Shown: positions 19,701-29,622 of the stretch, in pieces
Position numbering within the stretch: the stretch's first letter is position 1
Layout of the letters: every line of letters begins with the position of its first letter
Source of the DNA: Rhizaria sp. SCN 62-66
Lineage: Eukaryota > Rhizaria, unplaced
Reading direction: 5' to 3'
DNA length: 64,000 nt
NCBI GenBank assembly: GCA_001724265.1
Contig: MEDY01000056.1
Span: forward strand, 1-64,000
Notes under the pieces: generated by a model
The model's input: the letters and a program-made list of their open reading frames with translations, nothing else
Database searches by the model: none
What the model was told of the DNA's origin: nothing
Translations under genes and position numbers: made by a program

Positions 19701-22116
19701 TGCCCTCGGCCTCGGTCACTTCAGCCTCAGTGGCCTCGGCGACGTCGGCCTCGGCGGCGCCGGCGTCGGCGGCGTCGGCCTCGGCGCCCGCAAATATCTC
19801 TGCATCGGTGTCACCAGAGGAGTCGCCACGCCCAACACTGCCTGCGTTGTTGCTGTTGCTGTTGAAGTTGCGGCTATTGGGGAGAGCGCCATTGTAATAC
19901 GAGTCGGCGTTGGAGAGAGACTGCGCGTTGCCAACACTAGCCTTGTTGGGACTGTTGTCGCGGCGGTCAGACGTGGCAATGCGCGTGAAGCCTGCATGTT
20001 CAGCAGCAGTGTGGCCCGAGCCCCCACTCATGCAGGGACTCAGCGCGCTGAGACGGCGCCGCACCGCGGCCGGCAGCACCGCGACACACGCCCGGCGCGC
20101 GGCGCGACACGCGGCCACTCGCACGCGCAGCAGCACCGCACGCGCGCGCCGCACCGCGCTGATTGCCGCGGGGCGGGAAGTTAGGCCGCAGCAGAGGCGC
20201 GGCTTAGTCGCGGAAGGCTGGTCGCTGCTGGAGGCGCCGCTGTAAGAGCTGCCCCCGTGATCGTCGTCGGTCTGCCAGTCCCCTTCGCGGTGGCTGCCGA
20301 TATCGCTGTTGCCGCCGGGTGCCGGGGCGCCGCCGCGCTCACAGTCGCAGTGGCCGCAGCCGTCGGCGCAGCCGCCGCAGAGCGAGTCGCCGTCTGCGCC
20401 GCAGTCGGCGTCGCAGTCGATGTCGCAGTCGATGTCCACATCGGCGGCGGCGTCGGCGGTGGCGGCAACAACGGTCAGCGCCACAGCCTCTGGTCCAGTC
20501 GGTGAAACAAGAGTCTCTGTCTTGGCGCGAGCGCTGGCGCTGCCGGGGCGGCTGCTGCTTGCGCGAGCGCTTGCACTGCTAGGACGACTGCCCTTGCGCA
20601 GACTGATGCCAAGCGAGTTGTTGCTGGTGAGAGCCGCATTGTCCTTGTGTACGCTCACGTTACCACTGCTCGTACGTACGCCGGCGTGCGTGGTGTGTGT
20701 GACGGGATTGGCGCTGCAAGCAGCGACCGCGGGCCGGGTTTCCCTCTCCAGCCGGACGAGCATCCGCGCCGCATCCGCGGCCACCGGCGCCAGCGCGGTG
20801 GCGAGCATGGGCCAGACGACAAAGCCGGTGAGCGTAACGCCGTTGCTGCGCGCGGCCGTGGCAAGCACGCAGAGCGCGACGCCGGCGCTGGCCACGAGCA
20901 TCGACGCGGCGACGCGGGCCGCGAGCAGTAGAAGTGACGGCAGCCGCCGGCGCAGGGCGCGCAGCCACGCGCGCGCGCGGGGGAAGCGGGACCGCGCGCA
21001 CACAGACGTGGGACTGCGGGCCAAGTCAAGCGCAGAGCCGGAGCTGGAGCTCGAGCCGGAGTCATCTGCGTCGGCATCTGGGTCGGAGTCGGAGTTGGAG
21101 CCAGGGTCAGACCAGTCATCATCATCGTCGTCACCGCCGCCGCCACCAGCATTGCTGGTGGCGCCACCGTCCGCCGCGTTCGATGCTGCGATGCGGCGCT
21201 TTTCCTTCTCGTCGGCCTCGGCCGCGGCCGCAATGCGGGCCGACGCGACGTGCAGCAGCAGGCACGCGGTTAGCGACAGCAGCGCGTAGAGAGACTCCGT
21301 GTACGCGGCCGAGAAAAACACGCTGGCCGGGGTCGCGGCGAACAGCAGCGCCGCGGCCAGCGCCAGGGCCTCGCCGCGGGCGCGCACTGCAGCGGCAGTT
21401 GCACTCACAGTCGCAAATGATGCAGATGCTGCCGCCACAGAGGCTGGGGCAAGCGCTGCTGCTGTCACGCCGTCTTCAGACACTGGGGAAACGGGCAAGA
21501 AAGCGGGCGCAGGGACAAGGACGCGGCGCGAGAGAGCGTACATGACGAGCGCGGCCGCGACGGAGGCCGCATTGCTGACAACCAAAGCAGCGAGCACCAA
21601 CAACTCGCGCGCACACCAAACACTCAGGCCAAATGACTCACGCAGAGACGCAACCAACTTGGCCACGAGCAAGACAAGGGAAGGGTAGAGTGGAAAGAAT
21701 GCGTGCATTTTCTCAGCATGATAGCCGAACTGTGCGATTTCGAGGTATAGCAGTCCGTCCCAATGTGCGAACGCAGCGGCAGCACGGGATAACAGCCCGG
21801 GACTGAGAGGGAAGCCCTGCGCGGTGCAGTGTGGCGCCTGCGGGGCAGCATAGGGCAGCCACGGAGACGTCTCAGTAAGCGGTGGTGACGGGTAAGGCTA
21901 CGCTGGCGGGATAGGAGCAGGCGTTGTCTGGGAAAAAGAGCTGGAGGGGGTCGGGAGGTACGGAGGCTGTTCGGCGAGGTGTTTGAAGTCTGCATCATGC
22001 GATGGGAAGCTACCCACTGCACTGTAGATAGTAAAGCCCCACGTAAGGACTGTAGTGCGGAAAAATATGGCAAAGACCAGCACTACGAGCCATCCAGGCG
22101 GCTTGGCAGACAACAT
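16768..22116 (-). CDS. PIGV: GPI mannosyltransferase 2 (PIG-V/Gpi18)
   Basis: ER-membrane enzyme that adds the second mannose to the GPI anchor precursor. The product is 1782 residues, against 493 in human. The N terminus has a first membrane segment, then HWDG (118-121) and AFFPLYP (139-145), the conserved luminal motif. The C-terminal half has the family blocks LFAYYTPAQLPNFLLAAP and MHVQVATRFL and ends in FLPWT, as human PIG-V does. Between them lie very long Ser/Asp/Ala inserts, which account for the size. The frame contains two in-frame TAG codons, at codon 73 (21898-21900) and codon 901 (19414-19416), and is otherwise continuous to TAA. Each of the three pieces holds essential family sequence. 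The gene is head to head with prefoldin 5, with 300 bases between ATGs. Confidence 0.9.
19414..19416 (-). other. In-frame TAG codon, PIG-V, codon 901
   Basis: TAG in a serine-rich insert (PPSSSS[TAG]SSANCTV). The next membrane segment of PIG-V begins about 10 codons later in the same frame. Confidence 0.85.
21898..21900 (-). other. In-frame TAG codon, PIG-V, codon 73
   Basis: TAG in a proline-rich stretch (PIPPA[TAG]PYPSP) between the first membrane segment and the conserved HWDG motif. The frame is the same on both sides. Confidence 0.85.
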
Positions 22117-22416
22117 TTGCAGCCGCCGCACACACCTAGAAGAGGAAAGAGGCTATGGGTATGGGTGGATAACAAGTCCCGATGAGCACATGAATATAAA
22201 AAATACAATATAACTGTAATTAAAATAGTAATTTCGGAGTAATGTTGACACTTGGCGGAACACAGATTGAGGTATTATGCATGCAAAGTGGCCGACACGA
22301 GAGTGCTCACGGTCACTCTGGCTGGCGAAGGTTTGAACCTCGGAACGTTGCGGGGTGATGATAACGACGTTGAACTGCAAGCTACGTCCGTCCAACAGCG
22401 GTTAAACTCACTCACC
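22117..22416. promoter_or_regulatory. Divergent promoter region, PIG-V and prefoldin 5
   Basis: The 300 bases between two ATGs pointing away from each other must serve both genes. AT-rich near the middle (22190-22240). No specific element recognised. Confidence 0.55.
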
Positions 22417-23271
22417 ATGGCCAGTGGAGCGAAGTCTATTAATCTTGATGATTGCACCCCTCAGCAGCTCGAGCAGCTTCACCAGGGCATGACCCAGGAG
22501 CTGCAGATGCTCACCTCTTCCATGGGCACTCTCAAGCTCGCGATGAACAAGTACAAGTTCTCCAAGGACGCCATTGACAGCCTCAAGGTTGCCAAGGACG
22601 AGAGTACGTCACTTTATCTCCTGCCTATTACCACGTCACGCTTCATGTTATGCATATTTATCTCCTCGTTTGCTTCTCGGAGCGCGTGCTCACACTTCTC
22701 AACCGTTGCGTTGTTCGCCTTTCTGCCCTTCTCTCTCTTTGCGCCTAATCATTTCTCGCCTCTCTTCGCCTTCGCAGCCAAAAACACCCTGATCCCGCTC
22801 ACCAGCTCGCTCTACATCCCCGGCAAGATCAAGTCCGTCCAGTCCGCGCTGGTCGACATCGGCACTGGCTACTTCGTCGAGAAGTCCCTCGACGGCGCTG
22901 CCGAGTACTTCGAGGTACGTCTTGACTCCTGCTCTCCGCGATTCACTCTACATTTCAAATTTAGCACGCTTTTTACGTAGCCTCCATATACATTATGTAC
23001 CAGGAAACCATTTTATTGGCCCTGGCTCACTTTATCATCTCTTATTGTCTTTTCTGTGCTCCTTCCTATTCGCTTTCCTCTTGCGTGTGCGTTCGCGCCT
23101 CCTTAGACCAAATCGGAGATGGTGACACAGAACCTGGAGAAGGTGCAGCAGGCGATTGCAGCCAAGCGCGAGGACACGATCAAGGTCCGCGCCGCGCTGC
23201 AGGAGAAGGCCAGCATGATGGCCATGGCGCAGCAGCGCGAGATGGGCAAGCTCGACAACATCGCGCAGTAA
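22417..23271 (+). CDS. PFDN5: Prefoldin subunit 5
   Basis: Alpha-type subunit of the hexameric prefoldin chaperone, which hands nascent actin and tubulin to CCT. Three exons: 22417-22603, 22778-22914 and 23107-23271, giving 162 residues, the usual length. Both introns start GTACGT (174 and 192 bases; phases 1 and 0). The N-terminal helix is followed by the conserved beta segment LIPLTSSLYIPGKI, then DIGTGYFVEK, then the second coiled-coil helix (VTQNLEKVQQAI). This is the alpha-prefoldin order, and the family's GTGYYVEK motif is present as GTGYFVEK. It ends in TAA. The gene shares a promoter region with PIG-V. Confidence 0.95.
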
Positions 23272-24470
23272 GCTCGTAAAATCAGTAAGATATATCACGA
23301 TCAAAGTTATATTACTACTATCACGACTATGTAGGGACAGCACGCTCGCTGCACTATAGTGACACTAAACGAGAACATATAATGGGCGAGCACAATGATC
23401 GCACCAAAAACCACTAACGCGGGACGGGAAAGCTTCGGGTGGCTTTGTTGTCACATGTTGGCTTCCCGCTCTAAACTCGTCAATTGCGCTATCACAGCGC
23501 ACAATAATGGTTTCATATGGTACTCGTATCCTATTAAAGCAAACATATTTTTCATATTTCGATACATTAACCCTTCAAACTGACAAACAAACTCTGTGTG
23601 TGACGATGACTATGGTATTTGCTGTTTATCTTATGATTTTCCACAATGATTGAAAATCATCGGCAGGTTTCGAGACCTTTTTCATAGAAAACACACTGGG
23701 CCTCGGACAATATAACTGTTTTGTCTTCAAATATAATGAACATGGCTAGAAACCACCTCACAATTACGCGTTTCAGCGAGCGAGAAGGAAGCATGTGACT
23801 CGCCAACAAGCATTTCACGCAAAAAAGCCTTGAGCGTGCGTGAGTTAGACAATTAGTACCAGTACAAGAAGTTAGAATTCTATCTTATGATTTGGATATA
23901 ACTTTCCGATATGGTTGTATTGTATGTTGTCAGTGTCAGTAAGAATATTCGGGTCTTTCGAATCCACGTAATTACTCTTTGATGTAAGCGACGGTCTAAG
24001 GGAGGCGCGCCAAGAAGCCGCAACACCGCATTCGTTGGATCCATGTAGCTCATACAGGAATAATAAGAATATGATTATGTCCCCAATCTGCATCAGTGAA
24101 GTTATTCCGTACATCTGGGTTGTTTTCAATGCTAAGTCATTTGTGGAATATTGATTCTCTTTGTAAAGCAGCGTTATAATGTCGCCGAAAAGTTCAGAGG
24201 AAAGACCTGGAACAGGTCTGAAAGAACATCCAAACATTATCCAACTTGTCCAGCCTCTCCCTAAACCTTCTCTTCGACCTACAACATCTGGAGGTGTAAA
24301 CGCATTACACACTACCGTCAATAGCTTGTTTTCGAACTGAGCTATTAATATCCACAACTGCACAAGTTGCGCCTCTCTACGGTAACTTATAGCACGCAAA
24401 CAAACTCTTACCCTGTGTCATTGCCTCTTTGAAACCCGCCGTTCTTTGCATTTCAAACAGACTAACTAAC
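23272..24470. other. AT-rich spacer with one unsupported minus-strand frame
   Basis: About 1.2 kb without a convincing gene. It holds the PFDN5 3' UTR (an ATTAAA at 23533-23538) and the upstream region of the first PLAC8 gene. A minus-strand frame at 23872-24417 is open for 181 codons and has one hydrophobic segment (IGDIIIFLLFLYELHG), but it has no ATG in its first third and no recognisable domain. It could be one exon of a gene, or chance. Confidence 0.4.
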
Positions 24471-25074
24471 ATGGCCACTACCAACCAGGCTTGGAAGCAC
24501 ATCATGACGAACGAGCTTTGTACGTAACCGGAACATTGAATCCCTCTCTCGAGTTCCTGACCCTATCAATACCTCAATGTGATGCAATCAAGATGCTTTT
24601 CACCGCGCTTCTTAAATTGAATTGTAAGGCAAATTGCGCGCAGCAACTTGTGCTTCCAGCAGGTAACAATGTTATTTGGCTCATTCATTCATTTTTTGCA
24701 CTTTTTCTCCTTCCGATATATCCTCTTCCATTCACTGTGCCCTTTGTTTTTACATCGCTCTCCAAACAGGCGGCTGCTTATCCGACTGCAGCTCGTGCTT
24801 TATGGCCATCTGCGTGCCCTGCTGCCTGGCTGGCTCGAACCAGGGCAAGATCGGCAACTCGTGCTTCCTCGGGTGCCTCTGCTACGGCTGTTGCGCTGGC
24901 TGCCAGCGCTCCAACATCCAGAACGCGCTTGGCGTGCCCGACAACGGCTGCTGCCTCAACTGCTGCATCCACATTTTTTGCGACTGCTGCGCGCTCACGC
25001 AGGAGGCGCGCGCCATCAACGCGTGGATCCTCGCCGGTAAGCCCGCCTCCGTCCCGGGCGCGCAGGCCATGTAA
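24471..25074 (+). CDS. PLAC8-family cysteine-rich protein, copy 1
   Basis: Small Cys-rich membrane-associated protein of the PLAC8 family (117 residues). The family includes plant fruit-weight/FCR and cadmium-resistance proteins and animal PLAC8; a general function cannot be assigned. Exons 24471-24519 and 24770-25074, with a 250-base intron starting GTACGT (phase 1). The core shows CLAGSNQGKIGNSCFLGC, a CCAGCQRSNIQNALGVP segment equivalent to the family's R-x-K-L-R-x-K-Y-G-I region, and the closing CIHIFCDCCALTQEARAIN, which matches the family's FCxxCALxQExREL signature. Stop is TAA. The tandem copy at 26083 has the same intron position and phase and nearly the same protein, so this is a recent duplication. 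Confidence 0.88.
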
Positions 25075-26082
25075 GGTAAGGTGCCACAGTCTCATACCCT
25101 GCCCCCCCTTGCTCCCTGCCACTGGCAGCAGCCTCCACAGCACTCTTGCGCGCCTCATCTTCCTCGCAGAATACGCGCCTGCACGTCTGCGGATCTCAAT
25201 GTAAGCATATCTGTCTGCGTTCTGCCGACAAACACATTGGTATGTGGCGAAGACGGGCCTGGATCTTCGTGATGTCCAGCACTTCTGGTCATAGATCAAC
25301 ATCACCAAGTTTAGAGATTTGCAAATATTAGACGATGCCATTACGTCCGCGTGATACTGAAATCCTGTCCTCATCACATGCAGGTATGACATAGGTATCT
25401 GCGCTTTTACGGGATTCCGATTCAAATCGTGATTGTGGTGGGACAAACGAGATTTTCATCAGTCAGAAATTCGCACTAGGTACGCCTCGAAAAAGTTGAT
25501 GAAAAATACATATCTCGCAATGACATAATATCAATTATATTTTCGCTATCTTAGTCTTTCTGAAATAGACTTATGTGTAGATAAATCCGATGATTTCTTG
25601 CTGGGCGAGGCTTTGCAGCCGTTTCTCCTCGTGTAAGGGCCTCAACTCGGAAATTGATCTGGTCTAAGGGGCAGTCTTGGCAAATTCGCCAAAACCTCTC
25701 TCTTCACCTGTTGTGCCCATCAATGGCGATCAAGAAACTTTCTTGGCAACTCTGCATCATGCAAAGATATTCTTCTTTTTAATCTTGCGCTCTGTCCGCG
25801 TCGTAAGGCGATCGTGCAGACTAAATTTGTCGATGGCGCTCCCAGCCGGCCCAGCCGCAGGTGTCCGCGCCCTTCTTTGACTCAATTTACCCACTTCTGT
25901 CGGAGTAGACATGCGACTCTATTCTTTCTCAAGCTTTTTTGTTGACTGAAGGACCTACTGCAGAATGTCTGCTTCTTTGTAGTGGGTTTTTCTACTCAAA
26001 CAAGACCTCACCTAATCTCCCTCCTACCCCACGTCTGTTCCTTGGCCTGCCGTTTCCCCTCTTTTTGCTTTAGAACTCAACA
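25075..26082. other. Spacer between the two PLAC8 genes
   Basis: About 1 kb separating the duplicated genes. I see nothing but presumed UTR and promoter sequence. The 120 bases before the second ATG are pyrimidine-rich on the plus strand. Confidence 0.5.
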
Positions 26083-26647
26083 ATGTCCACCACCCAGGCT
26101 TGGAAGACCATCATGATGAACGACCTCTGTACGTCATACATCTTTTTTAAAGCCCCTCGCTGCTTTTCTTTCTTTGTAAACCCCCTTTCCGACCCGTCCA
26201 ATATTCAAATTACCAGGTTGACTGGTTAACTGCCTCCTCGCTACCCGGCTCCCTTTCATTTTTTTCCGACTCTGGCCCTTTTTTTTTTTCATTTTTCTTT
26301 CTTCTGACCCTGCGTATTGTCTCTTTTCTTGACCATCCTTAGGCGGCTGCTGCTCCGACTGCGGCTCCTGCTGCATGTCCATGCTCTTCGGCTGCTGCCT
26401 TGCCGGCTCCAACCAGGAGAAGATTGGCCATTCGTGCTTCCTCTCGTGCATCTGCTACGGCTGCTGCGCTGGCTGCCAGCGCTCGAACATCCAGAACGCT
26501 CTTGGTGTTCCGGACAACGGCTGCTGCATGAACTGCTGCATCCACATCTTCTGCGGCTGCTGCGCCCGTGCTCAGGAGGCCCGTGCCCTCAACGCGTGGA
26601 TCCTCGCCGGCAAGCCCGCCCCCATCCCCGGCGCCCAGGCTATGTAA
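26083..26647 (+). CDS. PLAC8-family cysteine-rich protein, copy 2
   Basis: Second PLAC8-family protein, 116 residues. Exons 26083-26128 and 26343-26647; the 214-base intron begins GTACGT, is phase 1, and has a long T-rich tract before its TTAG end. The protein starts MSTTQAWKTIMMNDLCGC, parallel to copy 1, and has the same CLAGSNQEKIGHSCFLSC, QRSNIQNALGVP and FCGCCARAQEARALN blocks. Exon 2 is exactly the same length (305 bases) as in copy 1. Differences cluster in the Cys-rich N-terminal part. Stop is TAA. Its 3' end faces NSRP1, 549 bases away. Confidence 0.88.
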
Positions 26648-27196
26648 GTTGCCTAAGGTCCACATCCCTTCGTACCCTTAGCTGCTTTTGCTCCTCTGCG
26701 ACCCCCCTAGCGCTGCGCGCGCGTCACAAGATCTAACTGTCCTGTGTGCGTGAGCTTCCCTCTTCGATGGTCCTCGCCAGTGTACTTGTTGTGTCGTGTT
26801 GTGTCGTGTTCTCTCCAATCCTCGTGTGATCCGACTTTTCCCTCCCCTGATCTCTGTGCTTGTGATGCCTATTCCAAATGAGCGTTTTCTTTCTCCTCGT
26901 TACGCCCCCCTCGCGCTCTCCAGTCTGTTTGGCTTGTGGTAACTCATCACTTCGTGTGACTGACTGCTTGCTTGCTGTCGGACACGACGTAATCCGATGT
27001 GGCGTCTGCGACGACTTTTAACGTAATACAATTTGCGCATTTGCCTACAACTTTTTTCCAATCATTTTCTATTTGTGCAACGACTTGTCGTTGTTTGTTG
27101 TGAATTGATACATACTGATAACAATTGTTGATTGTATTGGACTAAGTAACTCGTATCTGTTTAACTCTCAAAATTACGACCGGTTGCCTCACTGCC
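26648..27196. other. Convergent spacer, PLAC8 copy 2 and NSRP1
   Basis: 549 bases between two converging genes, so mostly 3' UTR of each. No RNA gene or repeat recognised. Confidence 0.5.
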
Positions 27197-28456
27197 TCAC
27201 TGCTGCTGCTGTGACAGCTGTTGCTGCTCCTGCTGCAGCCTCTTGCGGGCCAGAAACCGCTCCCGCGCGGCCGCCGCACCGCCGCCGCCTGCAGCCGACT
27301 GCTGCTCACAGTCACCGCCGGCCAGCCCACGGCCGCCCCCATGGCCACCCCCACGGCCACCCGCAGCGTCACCAGCGCCGAGGCGGGCCCAGGCGGCCTC
27401 GGCGGCGGCGGAGTCGGCCGCGGGGAGCGCGGTCAGCACGCCCACCGCGCCCAGGCCACTCGCGCCGTGCAGCAGCGCACTTCCATCGCCGCTGGCGCTC
27501 GCGCTGGCGCTCGCGCTGAGACGAGGACTACTGTCGCAGCCGCCGCTGCTTGCGAGGCGGCTGCGTTTGGCATCGTGAGCGACGTCGGCGTCCCGGCCGT
27601 CGGCAACGCTGCTGTGGGTGCCGCTTTTGTTCTTGTCAGTGATGTGATTGCCGTTGCTGCCTTCGTTTTCCCACAGCTTCAGCTCTTCCAGCCTCTTCTT
27701 GTACGCACTCGTGACAAAGCGCGGCTTAACTTCCGTCGCTCCGGCCGCCTCGGCCGCCGCGTCCTCCCTCGCCCGCTCCCGCAGCGCCGCCCGCTCCTTG
27801 ATCAGCTCTTTCTCACGCGCTTTGCGTTCGCTGCTCTCCTTGATGGCGCCCAGAAATCGCGGCCCACCCGCGGCGGCCTCGGCGGCGGCCGCGTCGCGCG
27901 CGCTGCGGGCCGCCGCGCGGGCCAGTGCCGCGGCCTCGGCAGCGGACGCGTAGTCGAACACGGAGGGGTCCTCGGCGAGAGCTGCCGCGGCCGCCGCTGT
28001 GAGCTTCAAGCTACCCGCACCCGCACTCGCACTGGTCGCGCTTATACTGCTACTGGTGTCGGCTCTGGTACTCGCGGTCACGCTAGACGCGTCCGTTAAA
28101 GCGCTGACAGCGTTTGCGGCGCTCGCCGAGGCAGCGGGTGCTGCCTGCTTTTTGGCGGCTTCCATGATGCGTTTGTTGACTGCAGCAATGTCGGCGCGCA
28201 TGCCGCCGCCACTGCTTGCTGTGCCACTCTTTGCGTCATCGCCGTCGTCGTCGTCCGAGTCGCCGCCAAAGGCTGAGGTCACGGAGGGCTTCTTGGCAGC
28301 ACCAGTGGCAGCAGTGGTCGCGGCAGCGACCTTGGCTCCGAAGGCGACGGAGACGCCAGCGGGTTTAGCGGCAGCAGAAAAACTAACTGCAGGCTTAGCG
28401 CTCGCGGCCGCGGCAGCCGGCTTACCAAGGGAGATAGAGAAACCGGTGGGACGCAT
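27197..28456 (-). CDS. NSRP1: Nuclear speckle splicing regulatory protein 1-like
   Basis: Similar to NSRP1 (CCDC55), a nuclear speckle protein that influences alternative splicing. 419 residues. The N terminus MRPTGFSISLGK is followed by Ala-rich sequence, an acidic patch, DPSVFDY (near residue 162), a charged helix (KEKELIKERAALRERARE) and RFVTSAYKKRLEELKLW (about 247-263). The DPSVFDY and FVTSAYKK(K/R)LEE blocks are the two hallmarks of the family's conserved N-terminal domain. The C-terminal part is Gly/Ala-rich and ends in a Gln run. The start is the first in-frame ATG before the conserved sequence; an upstream small exon cannot be excluded. Stop is TGA. Confidence 0.82.
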   Translation of the reverse strand: MRPTGFSISLGKPAAAAASAKPAVSFSAAAKPAGVSVAFGAKVAAATTAATGAAKKPSVTSAFGGDSDDDDGDDAKSGTASSGGGMRADIAAVNKRIMEAAKKQAAPAASASAANAVSALTDASSVTASTRADTSSSISATSASAGAGSLKLTAAAAAALAEDPSVFDYASAAEAAALARAAARSARDAAAAEAAAGGPRFLGAIKESSERKAREKELIKERAALRERAREDAAAEAAGATEVKPRFVTSAYKKRLEELKLWENEGSNGNHITDKNKSGTHSSVADGRDADVAHDAKRSRLASSGGCDSSPRLSASASASASGDGSALLHGASGLGAVGVLTALPAADSAAAEAAWARLGAGDAAGGRGGGHGGGRGLAGGDCEQQSAAGGGGAAAARERFLARKRLQQEQQQLSQQQQ

Positions 28457-29104
28457 TCGAGTGATATTTGTGCGCTGCACAGCAGGGTTTAGTGGAGATG
28501 AGCCTCTGTTATGAATAGGTTCGAGTCTGCACAAGAGAGGATATGCTCGACTATCAGCGTTTTAGAGACAGAGATAAGCACGCCAGAATACCTACACTAA
28601 TGTTTCATGCAATCACATTATGGGTACACACAGTGAGTTAATTGTGTTGCAGAACATAGCATGAAATGAATGTTGACACAAGAACATCACCACTCGCGAA
28701 CGACATTGGAGAAGTCTTGCACGGGAGGCAATAGAGAGAAATCAAGACATATAGCAAGAGTATCACAGAGAAACTAGAGGGATACGCATGATATTCGCAT
28801 GCAACGCACTTTGACGTTCATTTGACTGTTATCAAGTGACTCATTTTTCAGGACCATTCCTCGCTTGCTCAACGGCTTGTTGCTTCGTTTGCAGCCAAGC
28901 TCAAGTCACCTTAATTACGGTTTCAATTTAGAGGCAACCAGAGTTATGTCCAATATAGAGAATGTTTATTCTAATCCAAATGTTATAAATATTAACTCGA
29001 ATCTTGCACACCACCGATTCAACTTGTTCAATAACAGATCATAATCTTCAACTTCGTTTGAGTTAAGGGTAACGAAAGTTGCTATTGCGGCGAGTGTGTC
29101 CCAG
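28457..29104. other. Spacer between the VPS9 gene and NSRP1
   Basis: 648 bases of AT-rich sequence between two minus-strand genes. It holds the promoter of NSRP1 and the 3' side of the VPS9 gene. No RNA gene seen; a tRNA B-box-like GGTTCGAGTCT at 28518-28528 has no matching A box or acceptor stem. Confidence 0.5.
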
Positions 29105-29590
29105 TCAGTTCTTGCCATGGCCAGACTGTTGCTGCTGCTGCTGTTGCGCCTGGTACGCGTCGCCCAGCGCGTTCACGCTGCGCCGCAGCGCGTTGTAGGC
29201 CTCGACGAGCGCCGCCACGTCCGCCACCCGCAGCGCCGCTGCGTCCACGGTCCCGTCCGCCTCGGCGCCGGCAAACTGAGTGCCTGAGGCGGGCAGAGCG
29301 GGGGGCGGGACGGCGACGGCTGCGGCCACGGCCGATAGCAGCGCGGCGGACACTGTCGGCACACCAGCAGCATTTGCAGACGCAGACACAGACGCAGTCG
29401 CAGCGCTGGCAGGCTTGGCAGCGGCGGCCGCGGCGAAAGGGGAGCCGGGGCCCTTGGCGCCCTTGGCGTAGCTCCCAGCCTTGTCACTCCTCTGTGTCTG
29501 CGGCTGAGGAGTGAGCTTGTGTGGGCTTGTCTTGCCCTGGACCGCGGGCGGCGGCGGAGACAAGAGCGACAGGTCCTCGTCGATCGCCGC

Positions 29591-29622
<32 letters not shown>

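Noticed and set aside
22330-22341. GGTTTGAACCT, another tRNA B-box-like sequence
   Set aside because: The T stem has a mismatch and no matching acceptor stem exists; it lies just upstream of prefoldin 5.
23872-24417. Minus-strand open frame of 181 codons in an AT-rich spacer
   Set aside because: No ATG in its first third, no domain, and no splice sites that join it to another exon with confidence. Kept only as a note in the spacer entry.
28518-28528. tRNA B-box-like GGTTCGAGTCT
   Set aside because: No A box at the right distance and no acceptor or anticodon stem can be drawn around it.
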